From a virus, in the IMG/VR virus record IMGVR_UViG_3300042346_000702, positions 1 through 64,000 of that record: DNA of 64,000 bases. The stretch is one strand, 5' to 3'. Made by a program: the position numbers and the translations under genes. This document shows positions 16,244 through 24,779 of this stretch, in pieces; positions within the stretch are counted from its first letter, which is position 1; every line of letters begins with the position of its first letter. Under the pieces are notes generated by a model. That model saw only the letters and a program-made list of their open reading frames with translations, was not told the origin of the DNA and made no database searches.

Positions 16244-19200
16244 ATGGCAAGAGCAGTTTCTGAAGCACAATTACGAGAAGAAACATACCAAATTCTTCTA
16301 AAGATAGAAAGAGCACTTAGTAATGGTAGTGCTTCAGTTGGTTCGGGTGGTGATAGAGGAAGTGACCGACGAGGAGCAGGAAGTGGGACTAACGATAGCG
16401 GAAGTAATACTCAAAGTGATGCTGCTCAACGACGTCGTGAAGCCCTACAGAACCGCACTACACAAGAGTTAGAACAAACTCTTGATAGTTTGATAAACTC
16501 TATTGAAGACTTAAAGAATAGCGTTGAAGGACATGAAGAAAGGTTATCAGATGATAGAAGACAACTTCTTGCTGACCAACGCGAAGAAGCTCAAATAGCA
16601 CGTGAAATCATTCTTGAAGCTAGACGTGGGGAAATAGAACAATCAGAAATTATCCAAAATAGTTCGAGAAGATTAGGTCGAGCTTTATCAAGTTTGACCG
16701 AACCTGTTCGTGCAAACTGGAATGCTTTTGAAGACTATAACTTGAGCATGAACAAATCCATTTCCGCTCAGTCTTCAATGTTAGCTGGAATGGTCGAAGG
16801 TTCAAGTCTTCAAAATGCGGCATATGATAAGTATATTACTAAGCTACTTGATGCAAGTGATACACTATCAAGCTTTACTAATTTAGGTCGAGAGTTGTCT
16901 TCGGTTCAAGATTTGTCTGAAGCAATTGATGAACTGAATAAAGATGGTAAAGTATTTGAAGCATTACTGAAAGAGCACGGAAATCAAACATCGGAATACA
17001 TTGAAAGTCTATACGAGCTTGAACAAGCTACTGGTAATTTAACAGACCATCAACGAGAGATTCTGGAAATTGCAAGAAAAACTAATATGATGGATGAACA
17101 TGGACGAGTTCAAAATGTTCAGGCTATTCGAAATCATACAAATCAAATCAAAGCTGATATGATAAAAATGCAAGAGATTGCAGTCAAGCATATGACTATT
17201 GCTAAAATGACACAATCGTTCCATGATAAGTTTGGAAAATACGCTAGCGCATTATTTGGAGGCAAAGGCCCATTTGGGTTATTTGCTTTAGGTGTTATGA
17301 TGCTTGGCGATAGCATTGTCAAAGTCTATGACCAGTTTACTAAAGCTGCTGATATTGGTATGCTTGGCGCAAATGATTACTTAGGAAGTTTTGCAAGACT
17401 CAAAGAAGCACAAGTTCAGTTAGGTATTAGTTTTGAAGAAACTGCTAAAATCTTCCAAGAGAACCGAAGAATGGCTTATAGCGTTGGTGATAATGTTGGT
17501 GATTTTGCAGATGCCTTAGATGAAGGTCAAAAGAGTTTGATTTTGTTAGGCATGGGTAATGAAGATGCTGCTAAGACTGCGGTTGATTTTGCAAAGAATG
17601 CAACTAAAGCAGGTATTGACATCACAAGTAATGATAAAGTAAGAAAGGCTATGAAGACTCAAACGGAAGCATATGGCCGATTGAAAGTATTGACAGGTGC
17701 TTCAGCTTCAGAGTTCAAAGCTCTTAATGATGAGCTTTTTGACGCTCAATCTGTTCAAGAGCAATTGAATGGTATAGGTCGAGACGAGCGAGAAGTAAGA
17801 ATGAATGCGATGTTCAAATTACGTGAAGACTTCGTCAAGTTAGGACTTTCAGCTCAATCCGCTAATAAAGCACTTATCTCTATTCAGGATTTAGGCAAAG
17901 AAAAGTTAGCAGACAGATTTACCCAAGCAGCAAAGTTCCAACAATTAGCAGGTGTTCTTGGAATGAAGAATGCAGCTCAACTTGGTCAAATAGTTCGTAA
18001 AGGTGATAGAGCTACAGCTGATGAGAAGAAAGAACTAATGGAAGCTGCGGTTGAAATGCAAAAACGCGCTGATGTTAGAAGACGCGGAAGTTATGGCGAT
18101 GAGAACATTATCCAGTCTTTAGTTGGTGGTTTATCAGGACCGTTACTTGCTATGATGGAACAAGGACGAGAAGCTTCTAAAACAACCGATGCTTTAGGCA
18201 AGTTTGCTGAGAAAGCTTTTGGTCGTCAAACCGTTGATGGAGATATCAAGATACCGCCTTGGGCAGCAACATTGATTGACATTGGACATAGTATTGAGAC
18301 TGTTATCACTGACCCGATTGTAAAAGCTATTGGTGGAATTGCTCTTGCTGCTGGTGGCTTGCTTCTGCTTTTTAGAGCCGGAGGTTCAGTTATTGAAACT
18401 TTCAGAAGCATGAAAAATTCGTTGTTCAATATTGACAAGAACACTGGTAGTATGTCATCATCGACAGGTGATGATAGTAGTGGTGGAACCGCACAAGAAA
18501 GAGCTGAACGACGTAGAAGAGAAGAAAGTCAAAGAAGAAGACGAGGTGGGGTTAGAAATAGAACGACACCTGCAAGACCAAGAGCTGGAAATGTTAGCCG
18601 ATTAGCTGGGGCGTTGAAGCCAACAGGTTTTGGAGTTGGTGCATTAGCTTCAGGTTTAGCGGCTAATGCTATTATTGACAATCAAACTAACCCGGAAACT
18701 GGCGAAGTATCAACTGGCGGAAAATTGGCTGCAATGGCATCAGGCGCGATGTCCGGTGCATCATTGGGAATGCTATCTGGTAACCCGTTAGTCGGTTTAG
18801 CAGGTGGAGTGATTGGCGCAGGTGTTGGTTTATATGGTGCATCGGGAGGAGGAGAAGGTTCAAGTGATGCGTCTCCAACATCTGGTATATCAAGTTCATA
18901 TCCGGTAGGAACGAATCCCCCATCAATCTATAGTCCACAACCATCTGCGTCAACAGCTTCTAGAGTAACCCCAATAGGTGGTTCAACTGCTGGAACATCA
19001 AGTTCAAGTAGTTCAAACGAAGCTGATGCTCCAGTTATTAGGCTGTCAAAAGATACTATCGCTAAACTTGGTAATTATCTAACAACTTTGAATGACACAC
19101 AAACTAAGTCACTAAATATAGAACAAGACCAGCTTGATATGCTTGCCGCATTAGTGACAGCAAGTGATGAAGCTTATAAGAATGCAAAAAGTCTCAAACC

Positions 19201-19258
19201 AATTCCAGGTCATTCATCATTATTTGGCAGAGGTGGTCGTTATGAATATATCAACTAA
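16244..19258 (+). CDS. Tail tape measure protein
   Basis: A 1004-aa protein with the composition of a tape measure. Residues 1-100 are helical with Ser/Gly-rich spacers, about 70-640 are long coiled-coil helices with heptad-like Leu and Glu/Lys patterns, and the C-terminal part contains hydrophobic helices (about 690-712, IGGIALAAGGLLLLF, and about 826-866, Gly/Ala-rich, AGGVIGAGVGLYGA) that would contact the host membrane. T4's equivalent is gp29 (590 aa). By the rough rule of 1.5 angstrom per residue a tape of about 1000 residues would specify a tail near 150 nm. It begins a plus-strand run (portal, protease, scaffold, capsid) and lies back to back with the gp26-like gene. Confidence 0.75.
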   Translation: MARAVSEAQLREETYQILLKIERALSNGSASVGSGGDRGSDRRGAGSGTNDSGSNTQSDAAQRRREALQNRTTQELEQTLDSLINSIEDLKNSVEGHEERLSDDRRQLLADQREEAQIAREIILEARRGEIEQSEIIQNSSRRLGRALSSLTEPVRANWNAFEDYNLSMNKSISAQSSMLAGMVEGSSLQNAAYDKYITKLLDASDTLSSFTNLGRELSSVQDLSEAIDELNKDGKVFEALLKEHGNQTSEYIESLYELEQATGNLTDHQREILEIARKTNMMDEHGRVQNVQAIRNHTNQIKADMIKMQEIAVKHMTIAKMTQSFHDKFGKYASALFGGKGPFGLFALGVMMLGDSIVKVYDQFTKAADIGMLGANDYLGSFARLKEAQVQLGISFEETAKIFQENRRMAYSVGDNVGDFADALDEGQKSLILLGMGNEDAAKTAVDFAKNATKAGIDITSNDKVRKAMKTQTEAYGRLKVLTGASASEFKALNDELFDAQSVQEQLNGIGRDEREVRMNAMFKLREDFVKLGLSAQSANKALISIQDLGKEKLADRFTQAAKFQQLAGVLGMKNAAQLGQIVRKGDRATADEKKELMEAAVEMQKRADVRRRGSYGDENIIQSLVGGLSGPLLAMMEQGREASKTTDALGKFAEKAFGRQTVDGDIKIPPWAATLIDIGHSIETVITDPIVKAIGGIALAAGGLLLLFRAGGSVIETFRSMKNSLFNIDKNTGSMSSSTGDDSSGGTAQERAERRRREESQRRRRGGVRNRTTPARPRAGNVSRLAGALKPTGFGVGALASGLAANAIIDNQTNPETGEVSTGGKLAAMASGAMSGASLGMLSGNPLVGLAGGVIGAGVGLYGASGGGEGSSDASPTSGISSSYPVGTNPPSIYSPQPSASTASRVTPIGGSTAGTSSSSSSNEADAPVIRLSKDTIAKLGNYLTTLNDTQTKSLNIEQDQLDMLAALVTASDEAYKNAKSLKPIPGHSSLFGRGGRYEYIN

Positions 19259-19271
19259 TACGGAATACTAA

Positions 19272-20996
19272 ATGGCAACTTTACAAAGTTACTTCAGAAT
19301 AATCACTCCAGTATCGAGTCAGAAGCAATATACTCAATTGCATGCTGACTCGACTAATATGAATGGACCTAACGGGTTCTCAAACGCTGCATCGTCTGTT
19401 GCTTTTCTAACTCAAGTAATGAAAGGCGCTGGAACTCGTATGCAACGATACATTCAGTATGATAGCATGGATAATGATATTGACATCTCTCGTGCTCTTG
19501 ATATTATCGCTGAAGAAATATCAAATGACGACGAAACCACCAATCTTCCATTCGAAATAGAGTATCAAACTGAAGATGACCAGGAAGTATCGGAAAATAC
19601 CGTTACTACTATTCGTGCGGCTCTTAGACAATGGTCTCGCGTTCAAGACTTTAGCAATCGCATCTTCCGCATTGGTCGCATTATGTCAAAGTATGGCGAC
19701 TGCTTCTTCAAGAAGTCGGCTGATACTAAAAAGTGGGAATACCTTGACCCATCTAAAGTATTGGGTATCTATCTTGACGAAAATGGTGACCGAGTTGCAT
19801 ACCAACTAAAAGGCGATGGTGGTGGAATGGTTGGATATGCAGGTAAGGTGACTGATGTAGAGGTCGTACCTGCTGCAGGGATTATCCACTTTACCCTGTC
19901 TGATGACATGGGTGAAAGTGCTCCATTCGGCGAAAGTGTTCTTCAACCAATCTTTAGAACCTTCAAACAGCTTTCAATGTTAGAAGACTCTGTCATCATC
20001 TACCGTCTTGTTAGGGCACCTGAACGTCGAGTCTTCTATGTTGACGTTGGTAATATGCCTCAACAACGTGTTAAGCAATATCTTGAGAACATCAAGAATG
20101 AGATACGTCAAAAGAGAATGCCTAACACAACCAACAATCAAGACGTCATCGACGGAACTTATAATCCTAACAGTATCTCTGAAGACTATTACTTTCCAGT
20201 GACTGCCTCAGGTCGTTCTTCTCGTGTAGAAGTATTGCCAGGTGGCGAAAACTTGGGTGAATTGAATGAGTTGAAATACTTCCGTGAAAAGCTTTACAAA
20301 GGCTTACGTGTTCCAACCTCTTACTTAGGTGGAGCAGATGCACAACCTCAACAATACAATGACGGTAAGTTAGGTGTTGCACTTCTTGACGAGTTACGAT
20401 TTGCCAACTACATCCGTCGATTACAGAACAAGATTGAATGTGTGATGGACGAACAGTTCAAACTCTATCTCAAAACGATTGGTATCAATGTCGAAGATTG
20501 GTTATTCCTTCTTAGATTACCTGAACCACAAAACTTTGGTATCTACCGTCAAAATGCTCTTGACTCAGACTTAATCAATGCATTCAAATCGATTGAAGAT
20601 GTCAAACAGTTGTCAATGAGATGGAAACTAAAACGTTACTTAGGCTTAACTGAAGATGACTTGCAAATGAATGAGAAAATGCTCAAACAAGAACTTGAGA
20701 TTGATGAAGATGCTAATGTTTCTGATTTACGTCAAATCTATGACCCAGTTCAAATGGAAGCTAGACAAGCCGCGAAAATCAAACCTAAACATATCGAGTC
20801 AGATGAAGCTCCGGCTGGTGGAGGCGGAGGCGGAGATGAGTTAGGTATGGACATGGGAGGAGGAAGCCCTCCTCCAGGTGATGATTTAGGTGGTGGTCTT
20901 GGTGGTGATTTAGGTGGTGGTCTTGGTGGTGGAGCTGACGACATGGGACTTGGAGCACCAGGAGCCGGTGGTGGCATGGACAATTTAGGTCTATAA
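19272..20996 (+). CDS. gp20: Portal protein, T4 gp20-like
   Basis: A 574-aa portal (T4 gp20 is 524 aa), forming the dodecameric DNA channel at the head vertex. Familiar segments are MQRYIQYDSMDNDIDISRALD (about 57-77), FSNRIFRIGRIMSKYGDCFFKK (about 123-145), EDSVIIYRLVRAPERRVFYVDVG (about 238-260), a KNEIRQKRMPN loop and ENLGELNELKYFREKLYKGLRVP (about 324-345). The C-terminal 55 residues are a Gly/Pro/Asp-rich tail with tandem GGGLGGDL units, longer and more repetitive than in T4; it is likely flexible and may be processed. It precedes gp21 as in T4. Confidence 0.95.
   Translation: MATLQSYFRIITPVSSQKQYTQLHADSTNMNGPNGFSNAASSVAFLTQVMKGAGTRMQRYIQYDSMDNDIDISRALDIIAEEISNDDETTNLPFEIEYQTEDDQEVSENTVTTIRAALRQWSRVQDFSNRIFRIGRIMSKYGDCFFKKSADTKKWEYLDPSKVLGIYLDENGDRVAYQLKGDGGGMVGYAGKVTDVEVVPAAGIIHFTLSDDMGESAPFGESVLQPIFRTFKQLSMLEDSVIIYRLVRAPERRVFYVDVGNMPQQRVKQYLENIKNEIRQKRMPNTTNNQDVIDGTYNPNSISEDYYFPVTASGRSSRVEVLPGGENLGELNELKYFREKLYKGLRVPTSYLGGADAQPQQYNDGKLGVALLDELRFANYIRRLQNKIECVMDEQFKLYLKTIGINVEDWLFLLRLPEPQNFGIYRQNALDSDLINAFKSIEDVKQLSMRWKLKRYLGLTEDDLQMNEKMLKQELEIDEDANVSDLRQIYDPVQMEARQAAKIKPKHIESDEAPAGGGGGGDELGMDMGGGSPPPGDDLGGGLGGDLGGGLGGGADDMGLGAPGAGGGMDNLGL
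20883..20930 (+). repeat. 24-bp tandem repeat in the portal gene tail
   Basis: Two identical 24-base units coding for DLGGGLGG lie next to each other, at 20883-20906 and 20907-20930. They sit in the Gly-rich C-terminal tail of the portal and could expand or contract by slippage without changing the frame. Confidence 0.9.
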
Positions 20997-21004
20997 AAAT
21001 CAAA

Positions 21005-21025
21005 GATTATCCTAAATAGATAATC
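21005..21025 (+). other. Small hairpin between portal and protease
   Basis: GATTATC (21005-21011) pairs with GATAATC (21019-21025) around a 7-base loop. There is no T-tract, so it is not a classical terminator; it may protect the mRNA end or attenuate. Confidence 0.35.
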
Positions 21026-21061
21026 ACTTAAAAATCTACAAATACATGGAGAGACAATATC

Positions 21062-21682
21062 ATGTCACAACAAATATTACTTACTGAAGACCTAACTCCT
21101 GATCAAGCTAACTTAATTGAAAGCATTGATGATGGCAAAAACTATTATCTTTCTGGCATTATGATGCAAGCAGGCGTTATCAATGGAAATGGCCGCGAGT
21201 ATCAATTAGCAGAAATGTTGAAAGTTGTTGAAGAAAACTCTAAAAAGATTGCAAGCGGTCAGCTAATCATGGGTGAGCTGACCCACCCTAACAATATCGC
21301 TATCAACCTTGCCAACGTATCTCATGCTATTACTGAAATGAGAATGGATGGTTCAAACGTAGTTGGTAAAATGAAACTTTTGAATACTCCATCTGGTCAA
21401 ATTGCAAAAGCGATTCTTGAAGGTGGTGTTAGACTTGGTGTTTCTTCTCGTGGTACAGGTTCAGTCGGTGCTGACGGTAAAGTATCTGGCTTTAGCTTTG
21501 TGACTGTTGATATCGTTGATAATCCTTCAGCTCCTGATGCTCGCCCTAACCTTGTTCGTGAAAGCTTAGAAAATCAAAAGATAGTAACCTTAGCTGAAAT
21601 TGTGGTAGAAGACAAAAGTGCTCAAAAGCATTTAGAAAAAGAAATCAAAAAATTCTTACTATCAATAGTTACAAAAAAATAA
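21062..21682 (+). CDS. gp21: Prohead core protease, T4 gp21-like
   Basis: A 206-aa serine protease (T4 gp21 is 212 aa) that matures the prohead by cleaving scaffold, capsid and internal proteins after Glu in sites such as (L/I)xE. The family features are the GELTHPNN motif (His75), the GVSSRGTG catalytic serine turn (S128/S129) and the VTVDIVDNPSAPDA strand with downstream Asp. It is preceded by GGAG and follows the portal gene. Downstream lie the proposed substrates: internal proteins, core proteins, scaffold gp22 and capsid gp23. Confidence 0.93.
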   Translation: MSQQILLTEDLTPDQANLIESIDDGKNYYLSGIMMQAGVINGNGREYQLAEMLKVVEENSKKIASGQLIMGELTHPNNIAINLANVSHAITEMRMDGSNVVGKMKLLNTPSGQIAKAILEGGVRLGVSSRGTGSVGADGKVSGFSFVTVDIVDNPSAPDARPNLVRESLENQKIVTLAEIVVEDKSAQKHLEKEIKKFLLSIVTKK

Positions 21683-21703
21683 AGAACCAGGGAGAAAATA
21701 AAA

Positions 21704-22180
21704 ATGAAACCAGAAAAATCAATGAAAGAATTGTTTGAAATTGCTGGTATTAAAGATATTGATAAAGCTCTATCTTTGATTACCGAAGTTAATCTACGAG
21801 AAGTCGACCTTACTACAAAACAAATTGCCGATAAAATAAGTGCAGCATTTGAAAAAGATTTTGGTTCGCTTAGAACCAGCGAAACTGAAAACCTGTCGAA
21901 TAAAATGTATAAGCTAATTGTAGATAAAGATTTTCTTGATGGAAAAACACCTGTTGCTAGATTTAGAATACCAGTTATTACAAAAGCAAATGATTTGCAT
22001 AACATTCACAATTCTTATGAAGCATTTAACAAAATACTAGATAAGTTCTACAATTCTTTACGTAATGAAGGATATCTTATAACTCAACCAAAAGGCGGGT
22101 ATATTAAGGGTGATACTTGGGAAGGCAATGGAACAGTTGGAAATATCATGACATTTTTTGTAGCAGGAAAACCGGAGTAA
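21704..22180 (+). CDS. Probable internal head protein 1 of the array
   Basis: A 158-aa protein of unknown fold. It begins with a tag shared by its neighbours: SMKELFEIAGIKDIDKALSL, followed by ITE, a likely gp21 cleavage point (about residue 29). The rest (DKISAAFEKDFGSL to FFVAGKPE) has no recognised domain and is unlike the next three genes. Position between the prohead protease and the scaffold, plus a cleavable N-terminal tag, matches T4 internal proteins that enter the head and are injected with DNA. The function of the mature part is unknown. Confidence 0.65.
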   Translation: MKPEKSMKELFEIAGIKDIDKALSLITEVNLREVDLTTKQIADKISAAFEKDFGSLRTSETENLSNKMYKLIVDKDFLDGKTPVARFRIPVITKANDLHNIHNSYEAFNKILDKFYNSLRNEGYLITQPKGGYIKGDTWEGNGTVGNIMTFFVAGKPE

Positions 22181-22186
22181 GTCAAA

Positions 22187-22813
22187 ATGAAATCAGAAAA
22201 ATCAATGAAAGAGCTGTTTGAGATTGCAGGTATTAAGGATATTGACTCAGCTCTGTCTTTGATTACTGAGGCATCAACTTCATCAGCAGGTTGGGCAGAC
22301 TGGAATGATACTTTACGAGATGCGTTACAGATAATACTTATTGGTAAAGAACTTACCCGAGTTACTTTATCTGACCCATCATCAGCAGTCATTATAAAAA
22401 ATGTTGCATTTAATTCTTTTCGTGACCCTGAGAAATTGTTAATCATTTATGATAAAACTATAGATTGGCATCCGCTAAGAGAGCATAAAGAATATCAACA
22501 AGGCATGCTCAAGAAGATAAAAAGCTTTTTACCAAAAGGTAGTAAAGTGGGTGGATATGAAAGTCAAAACTATCAATCACAAGGGATGATAGGCATTGAT
22601 GGAGTAAAAATAAAAGCTCAATATCCTGGCAATTATGTTGGCGGTTTATTGTCTAATGTCAAAGATAAAGTTCCGGTTATAGTTGGAGCTAAAGCATCAG
22701 AACAATTATTAGAGGCAGCAAAGATTGTCAATGACGCCATTAAGAATAACGTAAATGTCATTGCATGCCAACGAGAACTAATTGAAAAGAATTTAGACGA
22801 GTACGCAGAATAA
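22187..22813 (+). CDS. Probable internal head protein 2 of the array
   Basis: A 208-aa protein. Its first 28 residues are nearly the same as the previous gene's tag (KSMKELFEIAGIKDID, then SALSLITE followed by A, a likely gp21 site). After the tag comes a variable domain of about 110 residues, then a conserved C-terminal domain with a VGGLLSNVKDK loop, an Ala-rich helix and a closing IACQRELIEKNLDEYAE. The last domain is shared with the next two genes, so the three are paralogues. The stop overlaps the next start (TAATG). Confidence 0.65.
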   Translation: MKSEKSMKELFEIAGIKDIDSALSLITEASTSSAGWADWNDTLRDALQIILIGKELTRVTLSDPSSAVIIKNVAFNSFRDPEKLLIIYDKTIDWHPLREHKEYQQGMLKKIKSFLPKGSKVGGYESQNYQSQGMIGIDGVKIKAQYPGNYVGGLLSNVKDKVPVIVGAKASEQLLEAAKIVNDAIKNNVNVIACQRELIEKNLDEYAE

Positions 22814-22823
22814 TGAAAATTAA
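22793..22823 (+). repeat. Array junction repeat, copy 1
   Basis: A 31-base sequence spanning the last codons of one array gene, the TAATG overlap and the first codons of the next (starts TTAGACGAGTACGCAGAATA). It is identical at 23386-23416, and its first 21 bases recur at 23988-24008, while the gene interiors have diverged. Confidence 0.9.
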
Positions 22824-23406
22824 CGAACTATTTACTGAAGCAGCACCAACTAAGTTTAATAAAGACCTATACGTTTTAAATTATATAAAAGAAAAACTTA
22901 TTGGAAAAACATTAGTGATGCATAATGAAAACATGGCAGTACGTGATTCACGTAGTATGATGAAATTAGAAATAACTGATATTGATATATGGAAACGTGG
23001 ATGGAATGATTATCAGATTTATGTAAATGGACTTAAGAAGATGCCTATATGGCATAATCCAAGTAAGAAAGCGCTAATGCATCCCTATGGAGATAATTCT
23101 ATAATTTCTCAAATTAAAGTACTTCTCGGAACTGATATGAGTTTTTCTGTTAGTTGGACTGAAAATGGGCAACAATCAAAAAACTCTTTAGGAGTTTTTA
23201 TTGATATGTGGGAGTATGATAATAATTTTAAAGGGGGCTTATTGCATCATCTTAAATCTAAAAAACCAATTTTAGTTGGCCCAAATGCCAGTAGTGAATT
23301 AAGAATGTCGGCTGATATTATCAATTCTTGTATTCAAAAAAATACCGACATCGTTGCATGTCAACGAGCATTAATTGAAAGAGACTTAGACGAGTACGCA
23401 GAATAA
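22813..23406 (+). CDS. Probable internal head protein 3 of the array
   Basis: A 197-aa paralogue of the proteins before and after it. It starts with a short tag MKINELFTE followed by AAP, consistent with gp21 cleavage after residue 9. It keeps the pattern YIKEKLIGKTL in the first domain, the KGGLLHHLKSKKPILVG loop and the C-terminal VACQRALIERDLDEYAE. The interior shares little with its neighbours. Its start codon overlaps the stop of gene 2, and its stop overlaps the start of gene 4. Confidence 0.65.
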   Translation: MKINELFTEAAPTKFNKDLYVLNYIKEKLIGKTLVMHNENMAVRDSRSMMKLEITDIDIWKRGWNDYQIYVNGLKKMPIWHNPSKKALMHPYGDNSIISQIKVLLGTDMSFSVSWTENGQQSKNSLGVFIDMWEYDNNFKGGLLHHLKSKKPILVGPNASSELRMSADIINSCIQKNTDIVACQRALIERDLDEYAE

Positions 23407-23416
23407 TGAAAATTAA
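23386..23416 (+). repeat. Array junction repeat, copy 2
   Basis: Identical over 31 bases to 22793-22823. It joins the end of array gene 3 to the start of gene 4 through the same TAATG overlap. Confidence 0.9.
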
Positions 23417-24008
23417 TGAACTGTTTGAAAAGGTAACTTTACAAGAAGCATCGTTAGGATTTGCTGAGCATAATGATATTCTATTGTTTTTTATTCAAAA
23501 GAAACTTGTCAAAAAACAATTGAAAACCAGTAAATCGCTAATCATTGATGAAGTAACCAAAATAGCTTCTCCTGATAGTAAAGAATATAACATTAGTTAT
23601 ACAATTCAAGGTGAAGAACCAGGTCCACGTAAACATCAAGTAGATTACAATGAAGATGCGGAAAATTTAGCAATTTCAAAAGAAAAACAATTATTTGGAA
23701 AATTAATTGAACCATTAATTGCTAACGGGACACAAGTTGAAGTTTTACGTCAATCACGAAATTTTGTTAAAGGCAATGGTTCTTTTGGCACAACAATACA
23801 GGTGCCAATTCAATACGACAATAAGTTTGTTGGTGGTTTATTGCGTCATGTCAAAGAAGGAATCCCTGTTATCATTGATGAAAATGCAATACCTGCGTTA
23901 AAACAAGCAGCAAAAAAAATAAATGAATATGTTTTAAAAAATAACACAGACATTATTGCATGTCAACGAGAAATGATTGAGCGTGATTTAGACGAGTACG
24001 CAGAATAA
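23406..24008 (+). CDS. Probable internal head protein 4 of the array
   Basis: A 200-aa paralogue of array genes 2 and 3. The N-terminus is MKINELFEKVTLQE followed by A, again a plausible protease site (after residue 14). It shares FIQKKLVKKQL with the helix of its relatives, the VGGLLRHVKEG loop and the C-terminal IACQREMIERDLDEYAE. The middle (about 35-115) is specific to this gene. It is the last of the three related genes; the array then changes to different families. Confidence 0.65.
   Translation: MKINELFEKVTLQEASLGFAEHNDILLFFIQKKLVKKQLKTSKSLIIDEVTKIASPDSKEYNISYTIQGEEPGPRKHQVDYNEDAENLAISKEKQLFGKLIEPLIANGTQVEVLRQSRNFVKGNGSFGTTIQVPIQYDNKFVGGLLRHVKEGIPVIIDENAIPALKQAAKKINEYVLKNNTDIIACQREMIERDLDEYAE
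23988..24008 (+). repeat. Array junction repeat, partial copy 3
   Basis: Identical to the first 21 bases of the junction repeats at 22793 and 23386, ending at the stop codon of array gene 4. The downstream part (ATGAAAATTAA) is missing because a different gene family follows after a 41-base gap. Confidence 0.85.
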
Positions 24009-24049
24009 CAAAATTTAACCCCCGAACACTTCATACGGAGAATTATAAA

Positions 24050-24427
24050 ATGAAAGACTTTGAAAAACTAATGAAAATTGCTGGAATTACTAATATCAAT
24101 GAAAATGCTTTCAGCCAAAGCATTTATAGTGATGAAAAAGATTTTGAAACTAAAGAAAAAGCAATCAAAGGAAAACTCTTTAATGATCTTAAATCAAAAG
24201 ATGAAAAGAAAATTGCATATGACTTAATATCAGAAGCAGAGCTTCTTCTTGGTCAATTCAATATGATGGTAAACGATTTTGATAAGTATCTTGGTGTTCC
24301 TAAAACTGAAAGATTTTACCATGAAGTAGTACGTTTTGGTGAGGCACTTCAGGCTCATTGTAAAAAAATAACCGGGTTTGACGGCGTTCAATCCTTAAAT
24401 TTACATGTACATAGCTTAAAGGACTAA
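24050..24427 (+). CDS. Probable internal head protein 5 of the array
   Basis: A 125-aa mostly helical protein. The N-terminus MKDFEKLMKIAGITNINE carries the IAGI tag seen in the first genes of the array, with NINE a weak protease site. The body has two long helices and an LQAHCKKITGFDG segment. A GGAG ribosome binding site lies 10 bases upstream. No known domain was recognised; its place in the head-gene run is the main clue. Confidence 0.6.
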   Translation: MKDFEKLMKIAGITNINENAFSQSIYSDEKDFETKEKAIKGKLFNDLKSKDEKKIAYDLISEAELLLGQFNMMVNDFDKYLGVPKTERFYHEVVRFGEALQAHCKKITGFDGVQSLNLHVHSLKD

Positions 24428-24431
24428 GATA

Positions 24432-24731
24432 GTGAAAACTCTTCAACAACTATTTGAAATTGCTGGCATCAAAGACATTGATAAAGCAATGGCAATTCTG
24501 AATGAAGACGACTTTCACACAATACTTTACAAGATTGATAAATGGATGCCTAGTGATTTATCAATTCAAGATGAGTATGATGATTTAGTTAGTAAAAAAC
24601 ATAAATCTTCAGCTGATGTTGAAGATTTAGCAGCTTTATTGTATAGAGAAGCAGATGAAGAAGTATTAAAGAAATACGGTTTTAGTGGTAATTGGAAAGC
24701 TTTAGCTAATTATATTATTACTAATAAATAA
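24432..24731 (+). CDS. Probable internal head protein 6 of the array (GTG start)
   Basis: A 99-aa protein that starts with GTG four bases after the previous stop. The tag TLQQLFEIAGIKDIDKAMAI followed by LNE (about residue 26) is close to those of array genes 1 and 2. The rest is helical and acidic (EYDDLVSKKHKSSADVEDLAALLYREADEEV), which suits a charged core protein. No function is known beyond the positional inference. Confidence 0.6.
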   Translation: MKTLQQLFEIAGIKDIDKAMAILNEDDFHTILYKIDKWMPSDLSIQDEYDDLVSKKHKSSADVEDLAALLYREADEEVLKKYGFSGNWKALANYIITNK

Positions 24732-24779
24732 AATCTAATAATGTAAATAGATTTTTATAATAATTGTAGTAGGAGATTT

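Noticed and set aside
20750-20983. Pro-rich antisense ORF opposite the portal tail
   Set aside because: It is the complement of the Gly-rich repeat and so an artefact of low complexity.
21037-21044. TACAAATA as a late promoter for the prohead protease
   Set aside because: It lies only 17 bases before the ATG, so the transcript would start next to or inside the ribosome site. One mismatch in an AT-rich gap is easily chance.
24733-24761. TATAAT upstream of the Seg-like endonuclease as its own promoter
   Set aside because: No convincing -35 element or extended -10 TG, and the region is so AT-rich that a TATAAT is expected.
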